A stretch of DNA of 64,000 bases, from the NCBI GenBank assembly GCA_016713125.1, contig JADJPT010000004.1:124001-188000 (forward strand), read 5' to 3'. Positions 7,699 through 19,766 of the stretch are shown here, one piece after another (position 1 is the first letter of the stretch; each line of letters starts with the position of its first letter). Made by a program: the position numbers and the translations under genes. The stretch is from Betaproteobacteria bacterium (GTDB lineage: Bacteria > Pseudomonadota > Gammaproteobacteria > Burkholderiales > SG8-39). The notes under the pieces are model-generated. The model did no database searches. It worked only from the letters and a program-made list of their open reading frames with translations, and had not been told where the DNA came from.

Positions 7699-9087
7699 AT
7701 GAGCAGCCTGCGTCCCGCCGCCGTCGCCGGCGCCTTCTACCCCGCCGAACCGCGCGCCCTGCAGCGCGAGGTCGACGAACTGCTCGATGGCGTGGAGCGC
7801 TTCGAGCCGCGCTTCTCCTGGCCCAAGGCCCTGGTGGTGCCGCACGCGGGCTACATCTACTCCGGTGGCACGGCCGCCCAGGCCTACGACGAGCTGCGCG
7901 CCGGGCGCGGCGCGATCCGGCGCGTGGTGCTGCTCGGACCCGTGCATCGCGTGGCGGTGCGCGGCCTGGCGCTGCCCGGGGTGGAGGCCTTCGAGACCCC
8001 GCTGGGCCGCATCCCGGTCGACGCGCAGGGCGTGATGGCTCTGTCCGGCCTGCCGCAGGTGGTGACCAGTCCGCAGGCGCACGCCCGCGAGCATTCGCTG
8101 GAAGTGCAATTGCCTTTCCTGCAGCGTGCGCTGGGCGCGTTCTCGCTGCTGCCGCTGGCGGTGGGCGCCGCCGGCACGGCGGAGGTCGTGCAGGCGCTCG
8201 AACGCCTGTGGGGCGGGCCCGAGACGCTGATCGTGGTCAGCACCGACCTGTCGCATTTCCATGACTACGACACGGCGCAACGCGTCGACGGCGACACCGC
8301 CGCGCGCATCGCACGCCTGGAGTCCGGACTCGACCACGCACAGGCCTGCGGCGCCACGCCGCTGAACGGGCTGCTGGCGCTGGCGCGCGCCCGGGGCCTG
8401 GCCATCCGCCGGCTGGAAGTCTGCAATTCGGGCGACACCGCGGGCGGCAGGGATCGCGTGGTCGGCTATGCCTCGTTCGCGCTGGACGATCCGCGGCAGG
8501 CCGTGTCGCGCGAAGAGGCCGGCGCAGTGTTGATCGGCCTGGCGCGCGCCGCGATTGCGCATCGCCTCGGACTGGCGCAAGCGCCACGCCTGGATGCCGC
8601 CGTCGCGCCCTGGCTGGCGCGCCCGGGGGCGAGTTTCATCACGCTGACCCTGGACGGCCGCCTGCGCGGCTGCATCGGCAGCTTGTCGGCCGCGCGGGCG
8701 CTGGGCGAAGACGTTCTGGCCAACGCCGAGGCTGCGGCCTTTCGCGACCCGCGCTTCGCCGCGCTGACGCCGGCCGAGTGGTCTCGCACGCAGGTCGAGG
8801 TCTCGCTGCTCTCGGCGGCCAAGCCGATCCGTTACGCCGACGAGGCCGAACTGCTCGCGCGCATCATGCCGGGCGAGGACGGGCTGATCCTCGAGAAGGA
8901 CGGCCGGCGCGGCACCTTCCTGCCGCAGGTCTGGGAGTCGCTGCCCGAGCCGCGCGAGTTCCTCGCCCAGCTGCGGCTCAAGGCCGGCCTGCCCGCCGAC
9001 ACGCGCCTGTCGGCCTGCCGCGTGCTGCGTTACCGCGTGATCAAGTGGAAGCAGGCCGCGCCGCAGTCCGGCGCCGCGCTGCAGTGA
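7699..9087 (+). CDS. AmmeMemoRadiSam system protein B/A fusion (MEMO1-like + AMMECR1-like)
   Basis: A 462-residue fusion. Residues about 1-270 are MEMO1 family: VVPHAGYIYSGGTAAQAYDE, VLLGPVHRVAVRG, EHSLEVQLPFLQRALG, STDLSHFHDYDTA and LEVCNSGDTAG, with histidines and a cysteine placed like the metal site of human MEMO1. Residues about 280-455 are AMMECR1: FITLTLDGRLRGCIGSLSA, DPRFAALTPAEW, EVSLLSAAKPIRY, LPQVWESLPEPREFLAQL. In many prokaryotes these two proteins and a radical SAM enzyme form the AmmeMemoRadiSam set, whose chemistry is still unresolved. The radical SAM gene follows 13 bases later, probably in the same operon. Confidence 0.92.
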   Translation: MSSLRPAAVAGAFYPAEPRALQREVDELLDGVERFEPRFSWPKALVVPHAGYIYSGGTAAQAYDELRAGRGAIRRVVLLGPVHRVAVRGLALPGVEAFETPLGRIPVDAQGVMALSGLPQVVTSPQAHAREHSLEVQLPFLQRALGAFSLLPLAVGAAGTAEVVQALERLWGGPETLIVVSTDLSHFHDYDTAQRVDGDTAARIARLESGLDHAQACGATPLNGLLALARARGLAIRRLEVCNSGDTAGGRDRVVGYASFALDDPRQAVSREEAGAVLIGLARAAIAHRLGLAQAPRLDAAVAPWLARPGASFITLTLDGRLRGCIGSLSAARALGEDVLANAEAAAFRDPRFAALTPAEWSRTQVEVSLLSAAKPIRYADEAELLARIMPGEDGLILEKDGRRGTFLPQVWESLPEPREFLAQLRLKAGLPADTRLSACRVLRYRVIKWKQAAPQSGAALQ

Positions 9088-9100
9088 GTCGGGGGCGGCC

Positions 9101-10189
9101 ATGAACCATCCCGCGCGCTGGTGGCATCGCCTGGACGACGGCCGCATCCAGTGCGACCTGTGCCCGCGCGACTGCCGTCTGCAGGAGGGCCAGCGCGGCG
9201 CCTGCTTCGTGCGCATGCGCGAAGGCGACGCGATGGTGCTGACCACCTACAACCGCTCCTCGGGCTATTGCGTCGACCCGATCGAGAAAAAGCCGCTGAA
9301 CCAGTTCTACCCGGGCACCAGCGTGCTGTCATTCGGCACCGCGGGCTGCAACCTGGCCTGCAAGTTCTGCCAGAACTGGGACATCTCCAAGTCGCGCGAG
9401 ATGGACACGCTGCAGGCCGAGGCTGCGCCCGAGGCCATCGCCGAGGCGGCCGTCAAGCTGGGCTGCCGCAGCGTGGCCTTCACCTACAACGACCCGGTGA
9501 TCTTCGCCGAGTACGCCATGGACGTGGCCGACGCCTGCCATGCGCGCGGCGTGAAGACCGTGGCGGTGACCGCCGGCTACATCCACGCCGAGCCGCGCCG
9601 CGCGTTTTACGCCAGGATGGACGCGGCCAACGTCGACCTGAAGGCCTTCAGCGAGGACTTCTACTTCAGGCAGACTGGCTCACACCTGGCCCCGGTGCTG
9701 GAGACGCTCGAGTACCTGGTGCGCGAGACCGCGGTGTGGGTGGAGATCACCACGCTGCTGATTCCGGGCCTGAACGACTCGGATGCCGAACTGCAGGCCA
9801 TGTGCGCCTGGATCGCGCAGCGCCTGGGTGCGGACGTGCCGCTGCATTTCACGGCCTTCCATCCGGACTACCGCATGACCGAAGTGGCGGCCACGCCACC
9901 GGCCACCCTGACGCGCGCGCGGGAGATCGGCCTGCGCGCCGGCCTGCGTTACGTCTACACCGGCAACGTGCACGACAGCGCCGGCGGCAGCACCTACTGC
10001 CCGGGCTGCGGCACGGCGGTCATCGACCGCGACTGGTACAACATCGGCGCCTATGCGCTGAGCGACGCGGGCGCGTGCACGCATTGCGGCACGCAGCTCG
10101 CCGGGCGATACCAGAAATTCGGCAAGCCTTTCGGCGCGCGGCGCATCCCGGTGCGCTTCGCGCCGGCGCCCGCCGCGCAGAATCGCTAG
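9101..10189 (+). CDS. amrS: AmmeMemoRadiSam system radical SAM enzyme
   Basis: A 362-residue radical SAM protein of the PFL-activase-like AmrS family. The [4Fe-4S]/SAM motif is CNLACKFCQNW (CxxxCxxC). Four further cysteines lie at the N-terminus (CDLCPRDC and GACFVR), and a C-terminal zinc-ribbon-like region has YCPGCGTAVID and CTHCGTQLAG. Other family blocks are GYCVDPIEKKPLNQFYPG, AFTYNDPVIFAEYAMD and NVDLKAFSEDFY. It presumably acts with the fused MEMO-AMMECR1 protein encoded just upstream; the substrate is not known for any member. Confidence 0.93.
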   Translation: MNHPARWWHRLDDGRIQCDLCPRDCRLQEGQRGACFVRMREGDAMVLTTYNRSSGYCVDPIEKKPLNQFYPGTSVLSFGTAGCNLACKFCQNWDISKSREMDTLQAEAAPEAIAEAAVKLGCRSVAFTYNDPVIFAEYAMDVADACHARGVKTVAVTAGYIHAEPRRAFYARMDAANVDLKAFSEDFYFRQTGSHLAPVLETLEYLVRETAVWVEITTLLIPGLNDSDAELQAMCAWIAQRLGADVPLHFTAFHPDYRMTEVAATPPATLTRAREIGLRAGLRYVYTGNVHDSAGGSTYCPGCGTAVIDRDWYNIGAYALSDAGACTHCGTQLAGRYQKFGKPFGARRIPVRFAPAPAAQNR

Positions 10190-10190
10190 G

Positions 10191-10850
10191 CTAGTCGAGG
10201 GACCAGCGCAGCGGCGCGGCACCGTGCGCCGCGAGCCAGGCATCGGCCTGCGAGAAGTGCCGGCAGCCGAGGAACCGGCGCGCCGACAGCGGCGAGGGGT
10301 GGGCCGATTCCAGCACCAGGTGACGGCCTGCGTCGATCAGCGGCGCCCTGGCGCGTGCGTGATTGCCCCACAGCATGAACACCGCGGCCGGGGCGCGCGC
10401 CGAGGCGTGCGCGATCAGCCGGTCGGTGACCTGCTCCCAGCCGATCTTCGCGTGCGAGGCCGCCGCGCCGTGCTCCACGCTGAGCGAGGTGTTCAGCAGC
10501 AGCACGCCCTGCGCCGCCCAGGCGCCGAGATCGCCGTGCGCGGGCCGCCCCAGGCCAAGGTCGGCGGCGAGTTCCTTGTAGACGTTGGCCAGCGAAGGCG
10601 GCACGCGCACGCCGCGCGGCACCGAGAAGGCCAGGCCCATGGCCTGGCCGGGCCCGTGGTACGGGTCCTGACCGAGGATCACCACCTTCACGGATTCGGG
10701 CGCGACCAGTTCCAGCGCGCGGTAGCGCAGCGCCGCGGGCGGATACACGGCCACGCCTGCGGCCTCGCGCGCAGCCGCGTGCGCTTCGGCGCGCCCCAGC
10801 GCCGCGCGTGCCGGCGCGTCCAGCGCGGCGGACCAGCTATCCGGCAGCAT
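10191..10850 (-). CDS. ung: Uracil-DNA glycosylase, family 1
   Basis: Removes uracil from DNA. The 219-residue protein carries the water-activating loop VVILGQDPYHGPGQAMGLAF, PSLANVYKELAADLG, LLLNTSLSVEHG, VFMLWGNHAR and the minor-groove loop ESAHPSPLSA. The frame is open far upstream of ATG 10850, but that extension lies antisense to the next gene and has no homology. It ends one base from the convergent amrS stop. A perfect 21-base hairpin lies between its start and the upstream reductase gene. Confidence 0.95.
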   Translation of the reverse strand: MLPDSWSAALDAPARAALGRAEAHAAAREAAGVAVYPPAALRYRALELVAPESVKVVILGQDPYHGPGQAMGLAFSVPRGVRVPPSLANVYKELAADLGLGRPAHGDLGAWAAQGVLLLNTSLSVEHGAAASHAKIGWEQVTDRLIAHASARAPAAVFMLWGNHARARAPLIDAGRHLVLESAHPSPLSARRFLGCRHFSQADAWLAAHGAAPLRWSLD

Positions 10851-10913
10851 GGTGTCGTAGGTTGGGGAGGGGTACGGGGGAGCCGTAGGGTTCCCCTGTT
10901 CCGGGCTTTCCGT

Positions 10914-10934
10914 GCAAGCCAGGGACTGGCTTGC
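10914..10934. repeat. Perfect inverted repeat between ung and the reductase gene
   Basis: GCAAGCCAG and CTGGCTTGC flank a GGA loop. On the minus strand it falls directly after the reductase stop (10934-10936), where a terminator would be, but no T tract follows. Confidence 0.6.
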
Positions 10935-11809
10935 TAGTCTTTGGCGAGCAGGTGCATCAGCGCGCAGGTGTCCCATCTGGCGCCGCCGCGCGCCTGCACC
11001 TGGGCGTAGTACTGGTCGATCAGCGCGGTGTTCGGCAGGCGCGCGCCGTTCTTGCCGGCTTCTTCCAGGCAGATGCCGAGGTCCTTGCGCATCCAGTCGA
11101 CGGCGAAACCGAAGCCGTCGAACTTCACCTCGTCCATCGCCTTCCAGCGGTTCTCCATCTGCCAGGAACCGGCCGCGCCCTTGGAGATCACGGCCACCAC
11201 CTTTTCCAGGTCCAGGCCGGCCTTCTTGCCGAAGTTCAGTGCCTCGGACAGGCCCTGCAGCAGGCCGGCGATGGCGATCTGGTTGACCATCTTGCACAGC
11301 TGCCCCGCGCCGGGTTCGCCGATCAGCACGCAGCTCTTTGCGTAGATGTCGAGCACCGGCTTGGCCTTGGCGAATACCGCCTCCTCGCCGCCGCACATGA
11401 TGCCCAGCTGGGCGTTGACCGCGCCGGCCTGGCCGCCCGACACCGGGGCGTCGACGAAATCGATGCCTGCGGCCTTGCACGCGGCGTGCAGTTCGCGCGC
11501 CAGGATGGCGCTGGCCGTGGTGTGGTCGACCAGCAGGGCGCCCTTGTGCATGCCGGCCAGCGCGCCGGACTCGCCGTACACCACCGAGCGCACGTCGTCG
11601 TCGTTGCCCACGCACATCATGACGAAGTCGGCGCCCGTGGCGGCCGCCTTCGGGGTGGCGGCGGACTTGCCGCCGTACTCCTTGGCCCACTGTGCGGCCT
11701 TGGCCGCGCTGCGGTTGTACACGGTGACCTCGTGGCCGCCCTTTTTCAGCAGGTGGCCGGCCATCGGATAGCCCATCACGCCCAGGCCGAGGAATGCGAT
11801 CTTCGCCAT
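10934..11809 (-). CDS. 3-hydroxyisobutyrate dehydrogenase-family NAD(P)-dependent reductase
   Basis: A 291-residue beta-hydroxyacid dehydrogenase: Rossmann opening IAFLGLGVMGYPMAGHL, YNRSAAKA, substrate-binding VDAPVSGGQAGAVNAQLGIM, catalytic-lysine segment GAGQLCKMVNQ, and a helical C-terminal domain with FAVDWMRKDLGICLEEA. The family contains 3-hydroxyisobutyrate dehydrogenases, tartronate semialdehyde reductases and related enzymes; DKDLG-like variation (RKDLG) fits the first or a broad-specificity enzyme. No valine-catabolism or glycerate genes are adjacent, so the exact substrate stays open. Divergent from recA across 259 bases. Confidence 0.88.
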   Translation of the reverse strand: MAKIAFLGLGVMGYPMAGHLLKKGGHEVTVYNRSAAKAAQWAKEYGGKSAATPKAAATGADFVMMCVGNDDDVRSVVYGESGALAGMHKGALLVDHTTASAILARELHAACKAAGIDFVDAPVSGGQAGAVNAQLGIMCGGEEAVFAKAKPVLDIYAKSCVLIGEPGAGQLCKMVNQIAIAGLLQGLSEALNFGKKAGLDLEKVVAVISKGAAGSWQMENRWKAMDEVKFDGFGFAVDWMRKDLGICLEEAGKNGARLPNTALIDQYYAQVQARGGARWDTCALMHLLAKD

Positions 11810-11927
11810 GTTTGTTGCTCCAAGCGGTTGTCGGAATTCAGGAAAGCGCGAATGTTACACCGTCCCGCGCCATTCCGCGGCGCCGCCCCGGGCTCTTGCG
11901 GCGCGCCGCGGTCAACGGTAATATCTG

Positions 11928-11943
11928 CTGGACGTTTATACAG
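11928..11943 (+). promoter_or_regulatory. LexA (SOS) box upstream of recA
   Basis: CTGGACGTTTATACAG fits the CTG-N10-CAG LexA consensus with an AT-rich right half. A -10-like TATACA (11937-11942) overlaps it, so bound LexA would block the promoter. It lies 125 bases upstream of the recA start. A second half-site-like CGTACAG follows at 11949-11955. Confidence 0.75.
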
Positions 11944-12068
11944 TACTTCCCGTACAGTAGTGGCCGTCGCAGCAGCGCAACAAGCGTACACAGGTGTTAG
12001 CCCGGGACCGCAGGGGAAGGATCGCGGCCTGCCATAGATGCTGACCTCATCAAGAAGAAGGAGTCATC

Positions 12069-13151
<1,083 letters not shown>

Positions 13152-13192
13152 GCCCGGGCCGGGTTGGGCGAAGCTTGGGCAGGAACGCAGGC

Positions 13193-13708
13193 ATGCAGGA
13201 AGGCGCGGACCGGGAGGACGGCTCCGCGCTCCCCGAAGAGCAGGAGCAGCGCGCGCCCGACACCGCTCGGGAGCTTAAGGCCCGCGCGCTGCGCCTGCTG
13301 ATGCGCCGCGAGCACAGCCGCAGCCAGCTCGCCGCCAAACTCGTTCCGCACGCCGAGTCGCAGTCCGCCGTCGAGGCATTGCTCGACGAACTGGTGCAGC
13401 GAAAACTCCTTTCCGAAGACCGCATGGCCGAGCAGCGCGCCCATGTGCTGTCGCGCAAGTACGGCGTGGCGCGCATCCGCCAGGACCTCAAGTCCAAGGG
13501 TGTGGGCGAGGAGGCGATCGCGAAAGTCGCCGCCGAGGCGCAGTCGACCGAACTGGCGCGCGCCACCGAGATCTGGCGCAGGAAGTTCAAGCAGCCCGCC
13601 ACCGACCCCGCCGGCCGCGCCAGCGCCGATCGAGGGCTCGCGTCTGCAGTCTTTCTGGCGGGCTGCGGCGACCCTTTTCGAAGCCGTCGACTTCCAAGAT
13701 CACTTTGA
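13193..13708 (+). CDS. recX: Regulatory protein RecX, C-terminus replaced
   Basis: RecX modulates RecA filaments. Recognisable three-helix repeats run from about residue 20: LKARALRLLMRREHSRSQLA, EALLDELVQRKLLSEDRMAE, VLSRKYGVARIRQDLKSKG and ATEIWRRKFKQPATDPA. RecX proteins should then continue for about 35 residues with a block like RARQMRFLxxRGF. Here similarity ends abruptly near base 13610 and no frame resumes it; the remaining residues to the stop at 13708 are unrelated. ATG 13193 is chosen; a TTG at 13148 overlapping recA is an alternative. The cut coincides with the odd block preceding alaS. Confidence 0.8.
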   Translation: MQEGADREDGSALPEEQEQRAPDTARELKARALRLLMRREHSRSQLAAKLVPHAESQSAVEALLDELVQRKLLSEDRMAEQRAHVLSRKYGVARIRQDLKSKGVGEEAIAKVAAEAQSTELARATEIWRRKFKQPATDPAGRASADRGLASAVFLAGCGDPFRSRRLPRSL

Positions 13709-14101
13709 GGATGCGGGCAGTCAGCCTGCCCTTGTCGTGATCGATCAGCGGCGCTCGCCTCCGGCCGCGCGCGGATTGCCTTTAGCAGACCACGGGCGCG
13801 TTCCTTTGCCAGATCTCAGCCGACCTGCGTACGCCGCGAAGCCGGCGTGCCCAAACCCTGCATGCGCAGCGGCGGTCACGGCCGCACCAGGGTCCTGACC
13901 ATGAGCCGGTGATGGGCGGCATCCTGGCAGGCGTGACGACGATAGTGCCGGACTTCAAGACTCCCTGGTTAGCCCCTCGCGTACGAGGCCGATTCGATAG
14001 TAGTTCCGGTCGTCGATTCGCCGCCATGCGGCCAGGCGGGTGTGGGCAAGGGCGGCGTGAATGGGCCGAACGGGGAGCCCCGAGCAGAACGAACCGCCCA
14101 C
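13615..14101. other. Unexplained non-coding block between recX and alaS
   Basis: About 490 bases with no credible gene in any frame and visibly lower GC than the flanks. Its left edge replaces the RecX C-terminus and its right edge falls exactly where alaS should read Met-Lys-Ser-Ala-Glu, leaving alaS with no normal ATG. No terminal inverted repeats or transposase motif were recognised. It could be the footprint of a mobile element, a small substitution or a mis-join in assembly. Confidence 0.5.
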
Positions 14102-16723
<2,622 letters not shown>

Positions 16724-16800
16724 CGCCTGCGGCGCGTTCGGCACGCCCGGCACACGGTCACCCTCGACACACCCGGCATCACGGCGTCCGTCCGCCCGCC

Positions 16801-17697
16801 TTGCTGCGCGCCTCCGCCTATCGGCCGGTCCTGATCTGCGCGCTGAGCTACGGCAGCGCGGTGGCCTTCGCGCGCATGTCTTTCGAGGACGGCAGCAATG
16901 CCCTCACCGTCGTCACCGTGCGCTGCCTGTTCTCGATGGTCGCCATCGGCATCGCCATGCGCCTGATGGGGGCGGTGCCGGCCCTGCCGCGCGAGCGCAG
17001 GCTGATGCTGGCGCTGGGCGTGGTGTTCGCGCTGAACGTGTATGCGTTCTACAAGTCCGTCGAGCTGCTGCGCGTGCCGCTGGCGATCCTGTGCTTTTAC
17101 GTCTACCCGCTGCTTTCCGGGCTGTTCAGCGCGCTGGCCGGGCTGGAGCGGATCTCGGCGCGCACGGCGGGCTTCGCGCTGGTCTCGTTCGCCGGGCTGG
17201 CGTTGGCCACCGGCGCCTCGCCGGAGGCGGTGAACCTGCATGGCGTAGGCCTGGCGTTGCTGTCGGCGGTGATGATCGCCGTGCTGCTGGTGGTCTCGAC
17301 GCGCTATGTGGCGCACGTCGAGGCCAAGACGCGCACTTTCTGGATGATGGCCAGCACCTCGTTGACGCTGGCGGGCGCGACGATCGCGACGGATGCCGCC
17401 GCCTGGCCCGTCCGCGCGCACGGCTGGGCGGCGCTGGCGGCGGTCTGCGTTCTGTACGCCATCGGCGTGGTGGCCCTGTTCACCTCGGCCAGCCGCATCG
17501 GCGCCACGCGCACGGCGATGATGATGAACCTCGAGCCGGTGGTGGCGATCAGCGCCAGCTGGCTGCTGCTCGGCCAGGGGCTGACCCTGCTGCAACTGCT
17601 GGGCGGAGGGCTGGTGATCGCCGGCGTGCTGGGCTCGCAGCTGCTGCAGGGCCCGGGCGCGCCGCGCCCGCCGGCGGCGAATCCCGCCGCAGGCTGA
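16801..17697 (+). CDS. EamA-family (DMT) transporter
   Basis: A 298-residue membrane protein with about ten hydrophobic helices in two EamA repeats; the first ends near ALATGASPEAV and the second contains the typical MMNLEPVVAISASWLLLGQ and GGGLVIAGVLGSQLL. Members export metabolites such as amino acids or take up small solutes; the substrate cannot be read. TTG 16801 is used because helix 1 begins almost at once. It stands 77 bases after alaS and may be independently transcribed. Confidence 0.88.
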   Translation: MLRASAYRPVLICALSYGSAVAFARMSFEDGSNALTVVTVRCLFSMVAIGIAMRLMGAVPALPRERRLMLALGVVFALNVYAFYKSVELLRVPLAILCFYVYPLLSGLFSALAGLERISARTAGFALVSFAGLALATGASPEAVNLHGVGLALLSAVMIAVLLVVSTRYVAHVEAKTRTFWMMASTSLTLAGATIATDAAAWPVRAHGWAALAAVCVLYAIGVVALFTSASRIGATRTAMMMNLEPVVAISASWLLLGQGLTLLQLLGGGLVIAGVLGSQLLQGPGAPRPPAANPAAG

Positions 17698-17780
17698 TTC
17701 CCCGCGACGCCGGATTGCCTTATTCTGCGCGGCATGTCCGGCGTCGCCCGCCGGGCCATTTTCGTCGGGAGACTCCGTCC

Positions 17781-18125
17781 ATGAAGATCGCACGCCTCGC
17801 CTGCGCCCTCGCCCTGCTGCCCCTGGCGGCGCTCGCACATCACGGCTGGAGCGAGTACGACTCCAGCAAGCTGCTCAAGCTCACCGGCAGGATCCAGGCG
17901 GCCGGCTATGAGCATCCGCACGGCTATATAAAGCTCGTTGTGCCGGGCAAGACCTGGCACGCGGTGCTGGCGCCGCCTTCGCGCATGGAGGCGCGCGGAC
18001 TGCCCAGGGATGCGCTCAAGGCCGGTGTGGAGGCCACTGTCGAGGGCTACGCCAACCGCTCCAAGCCCGAGGAGATGCGCGCCGAGCGCATCTTCATCGC
18101 CGGCAAGACCGTCGAATTGCGCTAG
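17781..18125 (+). CDS. DUF6152-family small exported protein
   Basis: A 114-residue protein with a clear Sec signal peptide, MKIARLACALALLPLAALA, followed by HHGWSEYDSSKLLKLTGRI and a compact beta-rich domain. The HHGW start of the mature chain and the W-S-x-Y/F-D pattern are typical of DUF6152; the two histidines at the mature N-terminus could bind copper, but that is an inference. It is followed 7 bases later by a DUF6644 membrane protein, a pairing seen in other proteobacteria. Function unknown. Confidence 0.75.
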   Translation: MKIARLACALALLPLAALAHHGWSEYDSSKLLKLTGRIQAAGYEHPHGYIKLVVPGKTWHAVLAPPSRMEARGLPRDALKAGVEATVEGYANRSKPEEMRAERIFIAGKTVELR

Positions 18126-18132
18126 GTCGGCC

Positions 18133-18609
18133 ATGGCGCCGATGGGTGTGATCGAATCGACGGCGCTGGGCCTGGCGATGCGCCAGTCGATGTGGCTGTA
18201 TCCGGTGGTCGAGATCGTCCACCTGGTCGGCATCGCGCTGCTGGTGGGGTCGATCGCGGTGTTCGACCTGCGCCTGATCGGCTTCTCGCGCGGCCTGTCG
18301 GTGCGCAGGCTGGCCGCGCACCTGCTGCCCTGGACGCTGGCGAGCTTCCTGCTGATCCTGCCCAGCGGCTTCATGATGTTCGCCGCGCATGCCAGCGACT
18401 TCATCGCCAGCAACGTGTTCGCGCTGAAGATGTGCCTGATCCTCGCCGCCGGCACCAACGCCGCGCTCTTCCACGCCGGCGCCATGCGCGGCGCGGTGAA
18501 CTGGGACGTGGACGCGATGCCGCCACCTGCGGCGCGCGCCGCGGGCGCGCTCTCGCTGCTGCTGTGGGTGTCGGTGATCGCCTGCGGGCGGCTGCTCGCC
18601 TACACCTGA
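18133..18609 (+). CDS. DUF6644-family integral membrane protein
   Basis: A 158-residue protein with about four transmembrane helices: WLYPVVEIVHLVGIALLVGS, HLLPWTLASFLLILPSGFMM, VFALKMCLILAAGTNAALF and a last helix near LSLLLWVSVIACGRLLA. A conserved-looking histidine sits in the first helix (EIVHLVG) and again at HLLPW, a layout reminiscent of small haem- or metal-handling membrane proteins, though no function is established. Co-directional with the DUF6152 gene and probably its partner. ATG 18133 follows the DUF6152 stop by 7 bases. Confidence 0.75.
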   Translation: MAPMGVIESTALGLAMRQSMWLYPVVEIVHLVGIALLVGSIAVFDLRLIGFSRGLSVRRLAAHLLPWTLASFLLILPSGFMMFAAHASDFIASNVFALKMCLILAAGTNAALFHAGAMRGAVNWDVDAMPPPAARAAGALSLLLWVSVIACGRLLAYT

Positions 18610-18622
18610 GCCCGGGCGCCGC

Positions 18623-19603
18623 CTAGAAGCCGATGCGCTGTCGCTTGGCGGCGCGCCCGTCCTGCACGTCCGCGACCTGGAGCTCGTCGCGACCGGCCAG
18701 TTTGGCGTTGCCGAAGGCCGTGGAGATCGCGCGCCGCATCTCGCGCGGCGAGAGCGCCGCGAGTTTTTCCAGCACGCTGCCGCCAGGCGCCTCGGGGAAA
18801 CGCCTGCCCCAGTCGTGCGCGCCGCGGATATCGCGGTAGATGCTCAGCGCGATGCGTGCGGCGCCCTCGGCGTCCGGCGCCTCGATCTCGTAGACGTTCA
18901 TGCGGTTGAGGATGGGGTCGGGGATGCGCGCCGCGTCGTTGGCGGTGGCGAACCACACCGCCCCCGAGGCGTCGATCGGCACTTCGGCGAACTCGTCGAC
19001 GAAGCGCGTCGCGGTGTCGATCTCGAGCAGCGAGTACAGCGCACCCAGCGGGTCGTAGTGGCCCTCGGCCGAGGCTTTGTCGATCTCGTCGATGACCATC
19101 ACCGGATTGGCGTAGTCGCCGTTCAGGAAGGTGTCGAACACCTTGCCGGGCTTGGCGTTCTTCCACTGCGAGGAGGCGCCCGAGAGCACCCAGCCCGCGG
19201 TCAGCGAACTCATCGGCACGAAGCCGAAGCCGGTGCCGAGCAGCGAGGCGATGCGCCGCGCGAAGTGCGTCTTGCCGATGCCGGGTTCGCCCAGCAGCAG
19301 CATGGGCGGCAGTTCGATGGCGTCGGCCGAGTCCAGGCACAGCGCCAGGTGCTTGCGGATGTCCTCGAGCACTTCGCCGAAGTTCGGCAGTTCCCCGGCG
19401 AGCTCGTCCAGCGCGGGCATGGCAGAGGGCTTCACGGTGAAGCGCTGGCCGCCCAGCTTGAGCATCTTCTCGTAGAGGGAACGCAGGGCATCGCTGGTCC
19501 CGGCCGGCAGATCGTGCAGGGCCCGGTCGATCCCCGAGACATCGTAGACATCCCGGAATCCGGCGATGGGAAGGACCGCAGGTATGGCGACGTTTGCCGA
19601 CAT
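18623..19603 (-). CDS. Lon-like AAA+ ATPase without protease domain
   Basis: A 326-residue AAA+ protein: Walker A LLLGEPGIGKTHFARRIASL, Walker B NPVMVIDEIDKA, sensor VWFATANDAARIPDPILNR with an arginine finger position, and a C-terminal lid with LSPREMRRAISTAFGNA. The order resembles the ATPase half of Lon (helical N-terminal segment YEKMLKLGGQRFTV), but the Ser-Lys protease domain is absent. ATG 19603 (MSANVAIPAV) is preferred to upstream in-frame starts, which lie in AT-richer intergenic sequence. It stands alone on this strand between two plus-strand genes; role unknown, perhaps a remodelling chaperone. Confidence 0.85.
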   Translation of the reverse strand: MSANVAIPAVLPIAGFRDVYDVSGIDRALHDLPAGTSDALRSLYEKMLKLGGQRFTVKPSAMPALDELAGELPNFGEVLEDIRKHLALCLDSADAIELPPMLLLGEPGIGKTHFARRIASLLGTGFGFVPMSSLTAGWVLSGASSQWKNAKPGKVFDTFLNGDYANPVMVIDEIDKASAEGHYDPLGALYSLLEIDTATRFVDEFAEVPIDASGAVWFATANDAARIPDPILNRMNVYEIEAPDAEGAARIALSIYRDIRGAHDWGRRFPEAPGGSVLEKLAALSPREMRRAISTAFGNAKLAGRDELQVADVQDGRAAKRQRIGF

Positions 19604-19766
19604 TTCTTGGCTCCTCGTTGACGACGTTCGCGACGCGCCGGAAAAAGCTAACACGCCGAAATTCATCAAGCAATACTCAGACCACATAACGCACATCGGG
19701 ACGATCCCGCCGACCTTGAGGCCGCACAGCCTGGCAGTCGCGCCTGCGGAGTGCTAAGTTCACGGC

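Noticed and set aside
6958..9246. Very long antisense open frames, here 762 codons on the minus strand; similar ones occur opposite alaS, the FAD fusion, gnd and the TctA gene
   Set aside because: At 70% GC stop codons are rare in shadow frames. These frames are His/Gln/Arg-rich, contain no family motifs, and lie opposite clearly conserved proteins.
13615..14101. Insertion sequence between recX and alaS
   Set aside because: No terminal inverted repeats, target duplication or transposase motif could be found; kept as an unexplained block.
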